From the NCBI GenBank assembly GCA_963995505.1, contig OZ023180.1:16134689-16198688 (forward strand): DNA of 64,000 nt, read 5' to 3'. Below the pieces are notes generated by a model. That model had not been told where the DNA came from. It made no database searches and worked only from the letters and a program-made list of their open reading frames with translations. The stretch comes from Hypericum androsaemum. Lineage: Eukaryota; Streptophyta; Magnoliopsida; Malpighiales; Hypericaceae. Positions 36,630 to 50,019 of the stretch are shown one piece after another. Position numbers and translations under genes: made by a program. Every line of letters starts with the position of its first letter. Positions within the stretch are counted from its first letter, which is position 1.

Positions 36630-39600
36630 TTCTAGATTCTAGATCTATCATAGCTGAGTTAGACTGTGAGTTAACTCAACGGTGAAAACTATGAGAATTG
36701 GAGCATGAAAATCCAATATGTGCTTGAGGAACAAGAAGTTCTGGAGCACATACATGTGATAATGGATGAGCCTAAAGAAGGCACAACTGCTCAACATAAG
36801 CGAGACAAAGAAGCTTATGTTATTTGGAAGAAAAAGAACACTACTGCCCGATTGATTTTGCTGAGTTCGATGATGGATGATGTCACCCGACAATTTCGCG
36901 TGTATGACAACGCGAAAGAGTTATGAGACACTCTCAAACAAAAATTCGAAAAGCTTTCAGTGTTAAAGCTGCGTGCTTTGACCATAAGGTTTGACACCTT
37001 TAAAAAGCGTCCGGAGGTTACCATGAGGAAACACTTGAGAGTGATGTCTAATATGATCAGTGAACTGGCAGAGGCTGGTCACATACTTAGCAACGAGCAG
37101 CAGATTCAAGCTATCATCCGTTCCCTACCACCAAGTTGGGAACAGATGAAGATGAATCTTACCCATTCTGACTATTTGGTAACATTTGATGATGTTGCCA
37201 GACACCTTGAGCTGGAGGAGGATCACCTCCTAGCTATGAAATCCCACCCTGAAGCCCATTTGATTTGTTCGATTGGAAGTGGTGGGAAAAAGAAGAAAGG
37301 TAAATGGAAGGGTAAGTGTAAAGAAACTCCAAAGACTGAAAGCCATGGAACCAAGTTGGATGGCTCCAAGGCTAAAAAGAAAAAGTGGTTTAACATTTCA
37401 AAAGTGAAATGTTTTAACTGTCAACAGAAGGGACATTTTGCAAAAGATTGCAAGATGCCCAAGCAGGTACACCTAAACTCAAGTGTGAGTAAGTTGTATG
37501 TATCCTCTTGTACCCTTAGGAGCGACAGACCATGTAGCTAGAGACTGTTGTTGGTTCGTTGAATACAGGCGATTGCCGGCTGGAGCAAAAACTATTTTTA
37601 TCGGTAACAACTCGTGCGTGGATGTGAAAGGCCTGGGCATTTGTAAATTGCACCTTCGTGGTGGTCATGCCCTTCTTTTACATGACGTGTTGTTTGCTCC
37701 AGACATTCGAAGAAACCTGATCTCAGTTTCGGCCTTAATATCTTTAGGTTTTCGGTTATTGTTTAAGGACGACACTGTTAGATTATTTTTGGATGATACC
37801 TATTTTGGCCTTGGATATATATCGGAAGGTTTTATGATTCTGGATATTGATCCTTGTGAAAGTTTTTCCTTAGTCACTAGTTTAAACTCATCGGAAGATG
37901 ATATTAAACTATGGCATTCTAGACTAGGCCATATTGATCAGGATCGTTTAACCCGTCTAGCTAAGGCAGGACTACTAGGAAATGTAGAGAGATCTATATT
38001 ACCCAGATGCGTATCCTGTCGAGAAGGGAAAAACACAAGGAAATCTTTTGGTACTGGGGCTAGAGCCGAATTTCCATTACAATTAGTCCATTCTGACATC
38101 TGTGGTCCAATGAACGTGAGAGCAAGGCATGGAGCATATTACTTCATCACCTTCATTAACGACTATACTAGATATAGTCTAATATACATGATTTCTCACA
38201 AGTCTGAAGCCTTAAACTGCTTCATGACGTACATGCGTTATGTTGAGAATTAGAAGGATAGAAAGATAAAGGCCTTGCGAACTGATCGTGGCCGTGAATA
38301 TCTTTCAGATGAGTTCAAAGCTCTATGCATTGAAAAAGAGATTGAGCATCAGTTGTCCATTCCCTATACACCCCAGCAAAACGGGGTTGCTGAAAGAAGG
38401 AATAGAACCCTTCTTGACATGGTTAGATCGATGATGGCAGAGGCAAGTTTGCCTATATCATTCTATAAAGATGCGCTCCTGACTTCCGCATACGTTCTAA
38501 ACCGTGTTCCCTCCAAGTTTGTTACAGTCACTCCTTATGAAATATGGACAGATCGGAAGCCTGATCTATCCTATTTTAAGCCATGGGGGTGTGCGTCATA
38601 TGTCTATTCTACCTCAAGTACTTTCGGTAAATTAGGACCGAGAGGTAGAAAAAGTATCTTTATAAGATATCCAGAGGTATCTAAAGGGTACGTGTTCGTG
38701 GGTGAACTGGACGATGAACATGTAACAAAATTTGAATCACGTGATGCCACATTTTTGGAGAATGAATTTCCAAGTTTAAGGGAGGTTAGTAATGACCTTA
38801 CCCTTTATGAGACAGATGAACCAGAGTCATCTGGATCACTTCTTCCGAGTGGAAGAATTGAGGAGGAAGATAGAGATTTTCCAACTCAAAATGATCCGAA
38901 AGGTCGTGATCTGAGTCCTGAAAGGGAGGTAATTCCTTATTCCAGTGGGAGTACGGTATTTCTACCCAGTGAGAGTGCGATTCATGGATATGATGAATAT
39001 ATGAGAGATGTTTATCAAAACTGGGAATATCGTAGGTCTAGCAGAACTAGCATACCACGCCGATGATTTGACATCGAAGGCGAGACTAATGCGTTCTTGG
39101 TATCACTAAAGAGATTTGGTGGTCCAAGTAAAATTCTTCTGGCTATCCTACAGGATGAAGATGAGCCAAAGAATGTATCTGGAGCTTTGTCATCTCTAAA
39201 ATGAACTGAATGGATGAATGCAATGGAAGAAGAAATGTCTTCTATGATCAAAAACTAGGTTTGGGATCTGGTCGACCTACCTAAGGAGCGTAGGGCAATT
39301 AGGAATAAGTGGATTCTCAAAATCAAGCGCAATGCAGATGGCAGTATCGAAAGATACAAAGCGCGTTTGGTTGTCCAAGGGTTCAAACAATAGGTTGGGA
39401 TAGACTACGAGGAGACTTTTGCACTTGTTGTTAGATTTACGTCAATTAGTGTCATTTTAGCTATGGTTGCAAACATGAATCTAGAATTACATCAAATGGA
39501 TGTAAAGACTGCTTTTCTTCATGGAGAATTGGATGAAGAAATCTACATGATTTAGCCTGAGGGCTACATTCAAAAAGGCTGCGAAAACAAAGTTTGCAAA

Positions 39601-40730
39601 TTGAATAGATCAATTTATGGCCTTAAGCAGTCGTCTAGACAGTGGTATATTTGCTTTCATAATACGATCATGCAGCATGATTTTTTAAAGATAGATGAAG
39701 ATCACTGCGTGTATGTTAAGTGATCAGGAAAGAAGTTTGTCATCATCACTTTGTATGTTGATGACATCCTTTTAGCTGGAAATGACATTGGATTTCTTGT
39801 CGAAATCAAAGATTGGTTATCTTCCAACTTTGAAATGAAAGACATGGGTGAGGCAGATTACATACTCGGAGTTAAGATTTCAAGGAATCGTTCGAAAAGA
39901 ATAATGTCTCTCTCACAAGAGACATATATTCGCAAAGTAGTAGAACGTTTCAAATGTGATCACAGTAACCCAAAGTACGTCCCTTTGGTTAAAGGTCATA
40001 ATTTGGGTAAGGACATGTGCCCAAAAATAGCTAAACAACGTGGGGACATGGAGAAGATTCCTTATGTCAACGCAGTTGGATGCCTGATGTACGCAATGTT
40101 GTATACTAGATCTGATATTTACTATGCTGTTGGGATAGCAAGCAGATATCAGTCTGATCCAGGCAGTACTCACTGGAAGACTGTCAAAGGAATTTTGAAA
40201 TATGTGAACACTACTATAGAATACTCCTTGTGCTATCAAGGGCATGACCTGATACTGAGTGGCTACACTGATGCTGATTGGGAAGGCGACATGGACAAGA
40301 AAAAGTCTACATCTAGATTTCTTTTCTTGTTGGGCGGGGGTGCTATCTCATGGAGCAGTAAGAAGCAAACATGTGTATCCCTGTCAACAATGGAAGCAGA
40401 ATATGTAGCTTCAGCTCATGTTGCACAAGAAACGGTATGGTTGAAGAGATTCTTAAGCCATCTCTCCCTAATCAACTCGACGGAGCCCGTGAGTCTATTA
40501 TGCGACAACCAGGTAGCTATAGCATATGCTTAGGATCTTAGATTCCATAGCAGGGCTAAGCATATAGATATTAAATTTCACTTTGTTAGAAATTTAATAA
40601 AATATAAAGAACTATGTATGAAATACATATCTACAAAAGATATGGTCGCAAATCCAATGACTAAAACATTACCTCGAGAAGTGTTCGAGAAACATGTTAA
40701 GTCACTAGGTTTACGACAGTTTTATTTGTA
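36630..40730 (+). pseudogene. Degenerate copia Gag-Pol polyprotein
   Basis: Gag starts near 36630 with a frameshift before LNGENYENW, then continues IQYVLEEQEVLEHIH. The zinc knuckle CFNCQQKGHFAKDC is at about 37410-37452. The protease has lost its catalytic Asp-Ser/Thr-Gly (VPLGATDHV at 37510). GAG-pre-integrase is LWHSRLGHIDQDRL. Integrase has HSDICGP, RTDRGREY and NGVAERRNR with a TAG near 38252. The RT has stops at about 39256, 39391, 39553 and 39721, but retains KARLVVQGFKQ, QMDVKTAFLHGELDEEIYM and YVDDILLAGND. RNase H has TDADWEGD and STMEAEYVA, with a TAG near 40531. It ends near LGLRQFYL. Several stops are consistent with CAG-to-TAG or similar C-to-T changes. Confidence 0.9.
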
Positions 40731-41673
40731 ATCCAATTAGTTGGAATAAAGAAGTTTTATTTGGCAATATGAGTTAATTATGAAACATGTCGGACAGAGA
40801 AGTAGCCCGCTCACACGGGTGTTTACCTCAGTGAAAGTCAAGAAGTTGATTCCTAGATGAGATGAGACAGTTATTGGACATTCATAAGTGCAAGTCCTAT
40901 GACGGAATGCCATCTTGCTCAAGAGCAAGTTTTCTTATGGGATGCAGGAATAAGTTGCTGCATTTAGATTTTCTACAATCCATATGATAAAATATAAGTG
41001 GAACTTATCATACTGTCTATCCTATTAGCCTAGAGTTAAGCTAAGGCTGATACTCTAGTATGGTGTTAAATGACATGTGTTCCTTTAAAAAGGAATGTAC
41101 ACCGTAACAAGTGATCAGTATCATGTGTGCTACTTGACCACTGGATGGGATAAAAATATTAAGTGATTTCACAATCCCTGGTGTGAGACCAATTTTCGAG
41201 AATTGTGATTCCCGAAACTTACCCTTAAGATCCTAAACGTATTCTGGAAGTATGGTCCAGTGCTGCTAGCTTGGAAAGTTCATGAAAAGGTTATGGCATA
41301 GCGATTCAACCTAGCAGGACTGACCAGAAAAGCAGGCTGTATCATTACGAAAAGAATATAGTTAAGGGAGAAGGAACTCTGTTCATCACATTCTGAGTTT
41401 CGTGGTTCAGGTGCACCAATTATATTGAAAAGTACAATAGTGAACTCAAATATAATTGTTTGAAATCACTAATGTGAACAATGAAATGTGACATGAGTCC
41501 TGGGGTAATAGCATGCATTATACAAGAAGATTGTCGAGATGCTACTATTCAAGTAGTCTGAGTGCCCGTGCTCTTGAATTTGGCTTCACACACTCGACGT
41601 ATGCTGGTCGAACAAAATTCTTTAAAGAAATCTGATAGCTGTTGATCAAGGTCAATAATAATTGAGTGGGAGA

Positions 41674-42262
41674 TGTTGGACCTAAAGGCCCAATCAGGCA
41701 ATTATTATTGTGCCTGATTGGGCCTAGGCCCATCAGGCCCAAATTTTGGGTAGCCGTAGTGCTGACGCAGTTGCCGCCAAAGTTGGCGACCCACGTGGCA
41801 CGCTGACGTGGCGCCACTTGGCAAAGCTAGGGGATAGCTTTGCCAGGCGGCATGCCACATGGCAGATATGCAGTCCGAAGTGCTACGCGGTATGCCACGT
41901 GGCGGGCATGCGGTCCGAAGTGCCACGTGGCAGCCCATGTGGCACGTTTTGGTTGTCCAGATTTCTCTATAAAAAGAAAAATCTGGCTGAACCAATCTGT
42001 AAGTTTGTCCACAACGACTCAATAAGAAAGAAAAACTCTGGAATAGTTCTTGAGTTTTGATCAGATTTTCAATAGAGGAGATCTCGTGAAAATCAATTAC
42101 GAATCCGTTATAACGTGATCGTAATTCGACTGGCACGAAGACATTGTGGACCCGAACCTGTGGACCTCTTGCTTCAACAAGTAATTTATTATTAACGAAT
42201 TAGTTTGTTAATTAGACAGGTTTAACATATAATTACTCGTTAATTATGCGTTAAATCTATCA
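41674..42262 (+). repeat. 3' LTR (589 bp) of the 33.9 kb copia element
   Basis: Partner of the 5' LTR, 38 bp shorter mainly because the G-box-containing tandem array has fewer units. The 14-bp hairpin is fully conserved at 41687-41700 and 41711-41724. Confidence 0.9.
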
Positions 42263-42267
42263 TTTAG

Positions 42268-42639
42268 AAATAAACTCTGTTTACATTACCTTGTCATAAG
42301 AATAATCTGATTTTATCAGTTTACACCGAGGCTGTGTTTGGAAGGGTAGAAAGCAACAGAGGGGAATTAACCATCTCACGTTAACCATTAATTTTTTTGA
42401 GACATAATTACCTTAGCGTAGGATTAATTTTAATAGGATAGTCGATATACAATAAGCGAGATAACTCCACATGCGGATGATAAGTCCAATAAGAAGCAGA
42501 AATGGCATTTAAAAAACTTTATATCGGATCTTGTGACAATCTAATTGGTGACTACATTCACCGTCCTTAGGGTAAACTATAGCTTGCAATTAAACAACTT
42601 TCTATAGCTAATCTAACTAGGATAGCTTTCGTTTTCTGT
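42268..42639. other. Short AT-rich spacer
   Basis: No gene is seen between the copia target duplication and the next LINE RNase H relic. Confidence 0.5.
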
Positions 42640-43144
42640 TTCCTATTTTATCGATGATGATTGTTCGTCGATGAAGTCAACTGTAATCTTGCAATCGAAT
42701 AAAATCCGGACGTTAGCATTGTTGAAGCATCGTGCACTTAAATCAGCGGTTAATCGTATTGCACCAACCTCTGCACTCAAGGCTGAGTGGGCACGTATTA
42801 GAGAGTTCTGTCCACCAATCATTTGGCCTTCAAAATTTCTAGAGATTGCAGCCACGTCTGAAGCCAAATTATCTTTGATCTACGACGGGTCGCACTTCAC
42901 TATCACCTCATTTGGTTGAGGTGGTATTCAACCTTGTACTTGGCTCACCATGCTAGCTGAAGCAGTTTCGTGTCCATCCTCTTTGCCAGCAGGATCGTTC
43001 TCTCCAGGTCTGATCAACAATCTGCATAATTTGCACATGGTTTGATTTGATGCCTTCTGAGATTCCTTTGTTTCTTGCCTTCTTGGAGAGTTAAATCTTG
43101 TATCACTTTGGTTAGCCATGCGCTGAAATTTTGAATGCCAGCTT
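42640..43144 (-). mobile_element. LINE relic: RNase H-like domain (3' part)
   Basis: The minus strand encodes VKCDPS, AAISRNFEGQMIGG, LSAEVGAIRLTADLSARCF and NVRILFDCKITVDFI. This is the plant LINE RNase H pattern (start Asp, inner Glu, later Asp). It is preceded by a degenerate linker containing MANQSDTRFNSPRRQ. The zinc-knuckle part that should precede it is found at 50096-50340, across the copia insertion. Confidence 0.65.
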
Positions 43145-43834
43145 TGTTGGAAAATTATTCGGGTAAGGAGGATGAAATGTAGTAGGAGTAGCACAAAACT
43201 TCAAGGATCTTTCCATTCTTAAGATAAATAATTCGACCCTTCGAATTAACTATGCGAATATAACGGGTCAATGAATTATCGCCCTCAAGATTCAATGAAG
43301 CTCTAACTCTGACGTCGAGTTCAAGATTTGTACTACCTTGACCCGACCAAGAACACACTATAAAGATTTCTGATGATGCTTTGAGAGAAAAGTGATGTAG
43401 GAAGGCTTTGTATTTATTGTAATGATTGAATGAAAACAAGTGCCATTATTTATAAGGGATTGGCTCCATAATTGATGCCTTTTCATCACCAAAACATAAT
43501 TGATGCCTTTTCATCACCAAAATATTTCTATAAGAAGTGTTAATGGTGGCTAATGGAAAGGTCATGATTTTTCAAGTTTGAAACAAAGAGTCACAAGTTT
43601 GAACATGTGTAGGCACGCCCGGCGCCCGTCGGGTTCGAGCATGCTCTATACACTTGGTGTTCGCCGGGTGTATGGCGCCTGTCAGTTTTTTGAACTTGCG
43701 CGGGCACACCCGACGCCCTCCAGGTTCGAGTATGCTATTCAAACCTATCGCCAACTGGGTTTATGTCGATCCCATTACTCCCTCTCGTAGCAACCATACT
43801 GTGCAAATGCAACATGATTTGAAAATATCTAACA
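43145..43834 (-). repeat. LTR A (3' LTR) of the 43-50 kb copia element
   Basis: Direct copy of 49045-49707. On the minus strand it begins TGTTAGATATTTTC and ends AATTTTCCAACA. A purine tract (AAGGAGAGAA) adjoins it at about 43835-43844. Confidence 0.8.
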
Positions 43835-44512
43835 TTCTCTCCTTATTTTCAAAACATGAAAATAGTAAAGTAAAACCTTAAGTTGGAACGAAAAATTTGT
43901 ATCATGGAGTGACTGCATGACTTAAGTGACTGCCTACGTACCCGGGTGGGATCAAGCCAACGTAGTTCAAGCTAAGATGGGAATAAGTATCATTGTAGAA
44001 GTCAATACATAGGTGATATGTATCTTTTGGATTTGAACTTTCACATAGTGTAAGAGATTCAACGCTCTATCGAGGTTCTAACGAGTCTTGAACCAAGTAA
44101 CCCTTACGATACAACCAGAACCTCCACACATATTGACTTCAGAGGCTAATGTATTCTGTAGCTCGCACGTTAATGACCACGTACTTATATCCTGAATTCA
44201 TGAGTCTTCTTTAGAGAGCGGTCTTACTCTCTTAGAAAATGGCCTGATTTCCATACTCATATAGGTAAGTCTCTTAAGGTGTTTCTGCGATACACCTGTA
44301 AACGAACGTAGACTTATTAAGAATTTGCATTCATTCTCATTCATGCAGAACTGCTGCACTAATTCAGAAATGGGAAGTTTTGACTTAGTGCACTATAACT
44401 ACCCTAATGACTTGTTGGTACCTACTGAATCTTGTTTATCCGTTTCAAAAAAAAAGGTTGGGTTTCTGTCATTGGTAGTCAACCTTCTTTCACAGACCTT
44501 AGTCCCATTTTC

Positions 44513-45486
44513 TTACACTTCATTGAAAATATTACCTTTGGTAGATTCTTCGTAAACGAGTCTACCAAGTTCTTCTTCGTTTTAATGTAGTCAACCGTAA
44601 CTACTCCTCTTTTGAGTAATTATCTTACCGTTTGATGTCTAAGACTTACATGTCTAGACTTTTCATTATAAGTCTTGTTAAAGATATTATAGATCGTAGC
44701 TTGATTGTCACAATTAATCAAGACTGCTGGAGATAACTTCTTCCATAGCGAGATCTCTACTAGTAAATTTCTAAGCCATTCTGCCTCCTTACTAGCATTG
44801 GCTAACGCAATCAATTCTGACAACATTGTTGAATCATAAATACAGGTCTGCTTCTTGAACCCCAAGACACCGCAACACCGCCTAATATAAATATCCATCC
44901 AGTAGTTGACTTAGACTTGGATTCTATATTATTCTAGTTAGCGTTAGTGTATCTTCCAATACAGCGGGATAGCCTTGGTAATGCAAACCATAATTTATGG
45001 TTCCTTCTTACACTTTATTGAAAATATTGCCTTTGGTAGACTCTTCATAAAAGAGTTTGCCAAGTTCTTCTTCGTTTCAATATAGTCAATGTCAACTACT
45101 CCTCTTTTGAGTAATTGTCTTACCATTTGATGTCGAAGACTTGCATGTATAGACTTTCCATTATAAGTCTTGTTAGAGATATTATAGATCGTAGCTTGAT
45201 TATCACAATTAATCAAGACTGCTAGAGATGGCTTATTCCATAGTGGGATCTCTACTAGTAAATTTCTAAGCCATTCTGCTTCCTTACTTAGATCGGCTAA
45301 CGCAATCAATTCTGACAACATGTTACAAGTCTGCTTCTTGGAACCCCAAGATTCCACATCATCGCCTAATGTAAATATCCATCCAGTAGTGGACTTTGAC
45401 TTGGATTCTATATTGTTCCAGTTAGCTTCACCGTATCCTTCCAATACAGCGGGATAGCCTTGGTAATGCAAACCATAATTTATGAT
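44513..45486 (-). repeat. Tandem duplication of the copia RNase H/C-terminal segment (about 490 bp x 2)
   Basis: 44513-44999 and 45005-45486 are adjacent direct copies. Both encode SELIALA, SKEAEWLRNLLVEI and LINCDNQATIYNI on the minus strand. Both contain 'cagcgggatagccttggtaa' then 'tgcaaaccataattta' and the text from 'cttacactt' to 'attgaaaatatt'. The distal copy is more damaged. Confidence 0.85.
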
Positions 45487-45933
45487 TCCTTTCAAGTAGT
45501 TCAACACTCTTACAAGTGTTTCCCAATGTTCAACTCCTGGGTTACTTGAGAAATAAAATAGCACTCCCACGGCTTGTGCTATGTCTGATCTCGTATAATA
45601 TATATCATACATAAGGCTACCAATGATACTGGAATACTTAAGTTGTGGATGAGTGCGTCCGATATTCTTCATTAACTTGATACTAGGATCTAAATGGGTG
45701 AGGGCTGGATTGTCATCAAAGTGACCATACTTGATAAATTTCTCATTGTAATGATGTTGGGTTAATACCAATTCATCTCCCTTTCTTAGGATTTTAATTT
45801 CCAAAATCATATTAGCCTCTCTTAGATCTTTTTTTTTATCAAAGTTAGAGCTAAGAAATTTCTTTGTTTCTTCTACACAAGATATGTTAGTCCCAAATAT
45901 AAGCATATCACCTTTATTAAAGTTCTTAATTAG

Positions 45934-46026
<93 letters not shown>

Positions 46027-49020
46027 ATATCATCAACATATAAACATATAATTACACATCTAGAGTCATCATGTTTACTATAGATACATTTATCAGCTTC
46101 ATTAACAACTAAATCATAAGATAGAGCAACTTTATCAAACTTCTCATGCCATTGCATGAGAGCTTGCTTCATGCCACAAAGAGATTTTACCAACTTGCAA
46201 ACTTTCTTCTTTTGGAATGGTGGTATAAAATTCTCAATTTATTCCATATATATTTGTTCTTCTAAATCACTACTTAAGAAAGCAGTTTTCACATCTATTT
46301 GATGTATAATTAACTTGTGGATAGATGTAAGTATAATTAAACAATAAATGGATGTAATGCGAGCAATAGGAACATATGTATCAAAGTAATCAATTCCATG
46401 TCTTTGTTTATAACCCTTAGCAACCAACCTGGCTTTAAACTTATCAATGGAACCATTGACATTCAATTTTCTTTTAAATATTCATTTACATCCTATAGGC
46501 TTAGCACTAGGAGGTAAATCACACAATATTCAAGTACCATTAGTCAAAATTGAATTCATCTCATCGTTGATAGCCCCCTTCCAGATAAATACATCTCTAG
46601 AACTCATAGCCTCATAATAGATTTTAGGATCATCATCAACATGTATAATATTTTTAACAATATTCAGAATTTCATTCTTATTACCTTCTACAAGATATGT
46701 TATGAATTCTGGACCATAGTATTTCTCTATTCTTGTTCTCTTGCTTTTTCTAGGTTTAATATCTTTCGTAGAAGCTAAAGTGTTATAATTGTTGTTAGTG
46801 TTTACCGGTTCTAGACTAAGCAACAATGGATCTCCAACAGGTTCATTTTGGAAACAATGCCTAGTTAAGTTCTCAAAGAATTCCACATCTACTAATACTA
46901 TAATCTCAAAGTTATCAAGGATTAAAAATCTATAGGTTGTACTATCAAGTGAATAGCCTACAAATGCACATTTATAAGCTCTATTTCCTAACTTTGGTCT
47001 CTTAGGATCAGGCTTTCTAACATATACTAAGCAACCCTACACTTTCAATCTTTTTGAGTTTGACTTTCTTTTAAACCATAATTCATAAAGAGAGACATTC
47101 TTCTTTTTCAAACAAACTTTATTCAAGATGTAACATGCTGATAATATAGCTTCACCCTACAAAGCATTAGGCAAATTAGAACTTACAAGTATAGCATTGA
47201 CCATTTCTACCAAAATTCTATTTTTTTCTTTCAGCAATACTATTTTGTTGGAGTGTGTATAGTGCAGTAACTTGATAAACTAGACCATGTTCTTGACAAA
47301 ATAAATTGAACTTATTAGGGAAGTATTCATCACCACGATCAGATCATAAGACTTTAATTTTTTCTCCTAGTTGTGTCTCAACTTCAGCTTTGTAAATCTT
47401 AAATTTGTCAAAGAATTCATCATTAGACTTCATCAAGTAAACATATGCATATATATTGCAATCATCAATGAATGTGACATAATAATTATTTTCACCACGA
47501 GTCACATGATTTTTTAAATCACCAACATCACAATGTATTAATTCAAGCAAGGTAGAATTTCTAACCACAGATTTAAACGACGTTCTATATTTCTTTGCTT
47601 GTGCACATATTTCACATTTAGAAACATTTTCGAAGTTACAATCATAAATCAATCCTAATTTTTTCATATTTCTAAGAGAACCATAATTTACATGTCTTAA
47701 TCTAGCATGCCAAATATCAATAGAATCAATGGTATAAGCAGAATCGTTTTTCATTATATTAAGTTTAATCATCCCATTACAAGAGTATCCTTGTCCACCG
47801 AATATTCTGCTCTTGGACAGTACAAACTTATCCGACTCATAAGTAACCTTGAATTCAGCCTTGTTAATAAGGACTCTGGAAACAAGATTCTTTACAATAT
47901 CAGAGACATATAGTACATTCTTAAGAGTAAGAGTCTTTTTTGAAGTAAATGGAAGTTCTACGGTACCTTTTCCAACAACTTTGCTACTTTGGTTGTTTGC
48001 TGAAGTGACTTTGGTTCTTTTTCTGATAACTGGCTCGTATATCTTGTAAATTTTTTTGTCTTTACAGATGTGAATGGTTGCACCAGTGTCGTACCAGCAT
48101 CCACCACTATTATCAACAACAGTATTGACACTTTGCACTACAGCGACAAGTTTGCCCTTTTCATCCGCCATGTTTGCCTCATTTTTCAAATATTTCTTTC
48201 GTTGACGATAATCACGAGCATAATGGCTGGGTTTCTTACACAAGAAGCAATCACCCTTCTTCTTATCTTTTTTGTTAAGATTTTTCTTCTTAAATTGAGA
48301 GTCATTCTTTGGCTTCAGAGAATTCTGAAATTCAACACTGTTAGCCTTAGACATATTCTCAGTTTGCTTACTATCCATCATTTCTCGTTTACGAGATTCC
48401 TCTTCAATACAAAGATGACGCTACAAACCTTCAAGGTCATAGTTAGTTTTAACTTTCTTCAATTTCTTCTTATAATCATTTCATGAAGGAGGAAGATGGG
48501 AGATTATGACTCCAACAACGAATGTAGACACAAGATCAATACCAACATCATTGAGATGATTGAAAATGAGTAATAGTTCGCTGACCTGGGCGATAATTGA
48601 CTTACTGTCAACCATCTTAAAATCCATGAAGTTGCATATTCGAAACTTCTTGTTGCTTGCCTCAGAGATTTTGGGCTTGTTGTCAAGAGCAGTCCACAAA
48701 TCCTTTGCAGTGAAGATGCTTCGATGGGCGTTGTAGACATTTGTATCTAGAGCATTCAGGATGTGGCCACAGCACATGAAATCCTAGTTTTGATGCTTCT
48801 TGCGTTTGGCCTTCAATTCGTCACTGTCCTCCGCAGTTGCAATATGAATCTCCTCCAAGCCCTCTTCAAGAATGTGCCACAACTTGATGGTGATGAGGAA
48901 GAACTTTACTGTCTCTTGCCAACGGGTAAAATTTTCACCATCAAAGTGTTGCAGGCAGTCAAGGTCTGGTTCATGACTTGTAGAGATTGTGCAGCAATGA
49001 TTGAAGTTTTACCCTCCATT
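44995..49020 (-). pseudogene. Degenerate copia Gag-Pol polyprotein on the minus strand
   Basis: Reading downward in coordinate: Gag start MEGKTS near 49018 with stops; UBN2-like Gag at 48777-48481 (DLWTALDNK, FMDFKMVDSKSIIAQVSELL); zinc knuckle CFLCKKPSHYARDY with the last Cys changed to Tyr; protease WYDTGATIHICKD; GAG-pre-integrase IWHARLRHVNYGSL; integrase with HCDVGD, then a TGA just before SDRGDEYF. The RT is split at 46466-46239 (FKARLVAKGYKQRHGIDYFD, HQIDVKTAFLSSDLEEQIYM) and 46193 on, up to YVDDM. There an AT microsatellite interrupts the frame. RT/RNase H resumes at 45906 (MLIFGTN to KCKKEP). Inactive. Confidence 0.85.
45936..46023. repeat. (AT)n microsatellite inside the RT YVDD motif
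   Basis: About 44 AT units in an uninterrupted run, translated as (Tyr-Ile)n directly after YVDDMF on the minus strand. Confidence 0.95.
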
Positions 49021-49044
49021 GTGTAGGACTATTTGTCTTAAAAT

Positions 49045-49707
49045 TGTCAGAAAATTATTCGGGTAAGGAGGATGAAATGTAGTACAAGTAGCACGAAACT
49101 TCAAGGATCTTTCGATTCTTTACGATAAATAATTTGACTCCCTGAATTAACTTCTCGAATACAACAGGTCAATAAATTATCGTCCTCAGGATTAAATGAA
49201 GCTCTAATTTCGACGTCGAGTTCAAGGTTTGTACTACCTTAACCCAACCAAGAACACACTATAAAGATTTCTGACGATGCTTTGAGAGAAAAGTGATGTA
49301 GGAAGGTTTTGTATTTCTTGTAATGATTGAATAAAAAATGTGACATTATTTATAATGTATTGGCTCCATAATTCATGCCCTTTCACCACCAAAATGTTTC
49401 TCATAAGAAGTGTTAACAGTGGCTAATGGAATGGTCATGGCTTTTCGAGTTTGAAACAAAGAGTCACAAGTTTGAACTTGTGCAGGCACGCCCGGCACCT
49501 GCTGGGTTCGAACATGCTCCATACACTTGGCGTCCGTCCGGTGTATGGCGCCCGCCAATTTTTTGAACTTCCGCGGGCACACCCGGCGCCCTCTAGGTTT
49601 GATTATGCTACTCAAATCTGGCACCCATTGGGTTTATATCGATTCTATTATTTCCTGTCGTAGCGGCCATATTATGCAAATGCAACATGATTTGAAAATA
49701 TCCAACA
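49045..49707 (-). repeat. LTR B (5' LTR) of the 43-50 kb copia element
   Basis: Direct copy of LTR A; similarity to A's surroundings continues beyond it to about 49985, including the purine tract. It therefore looks like the 3' LTR of a second, mostly lost copy that now serves as the 5' LTR. Confidence 0.8.
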
Positions 49708-50019
49708 TTCTCCCCTTATTTTCAAAACATGAAAATAGTAAAGTAAAATCTTAAATTGGAAGGAAAAATTTGTATCATGGAGTCACTGCATTGCTTAAGT
49801 GATTGCCTACGTACCCGGATGGGATCAAGCCAACGTAGTTCAAACTAGGATGGGAATAAGCATCATCGTAGAAGTCAATACATATGTGATATGTATCTTT
49901 TGGATTTGAACCTTTATTAGTGTAAGAGATTCAAAGCTCTATCGAGGTTCTATGATGAACAAGTCTTAATCCAAGTACCCCTTACGATAAAACCATTTCA
50001 GGGCGGGCCCCCCTAACCC

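Larger units (their letters stand above)
33898..42262 (+). mobile_element. Full-length, inactivated Ty1-copia LTR retrotransposon (8.4 kb)
   Basis: LTRs at 33898-34524 and 41674-42262. A perfect 5-bp target duplication TTTAG lies at 33893-33897 and 42263-42267. The initiator-Met primer site is at 34527-34538 and the purine tract GAGTGGGAGA at 41664-41673. Between them come a leader of more than 1 kb, a leader ORF (35718-36284), a broken gag-pol (36630-40730) and about 940 bp of non-coding DNA before the 3' LTR. LTR divergence is visible, and many in-frame stops look like C-to-T changes, so it is older than the element at 24.9 kb. Confidence 0.95.
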
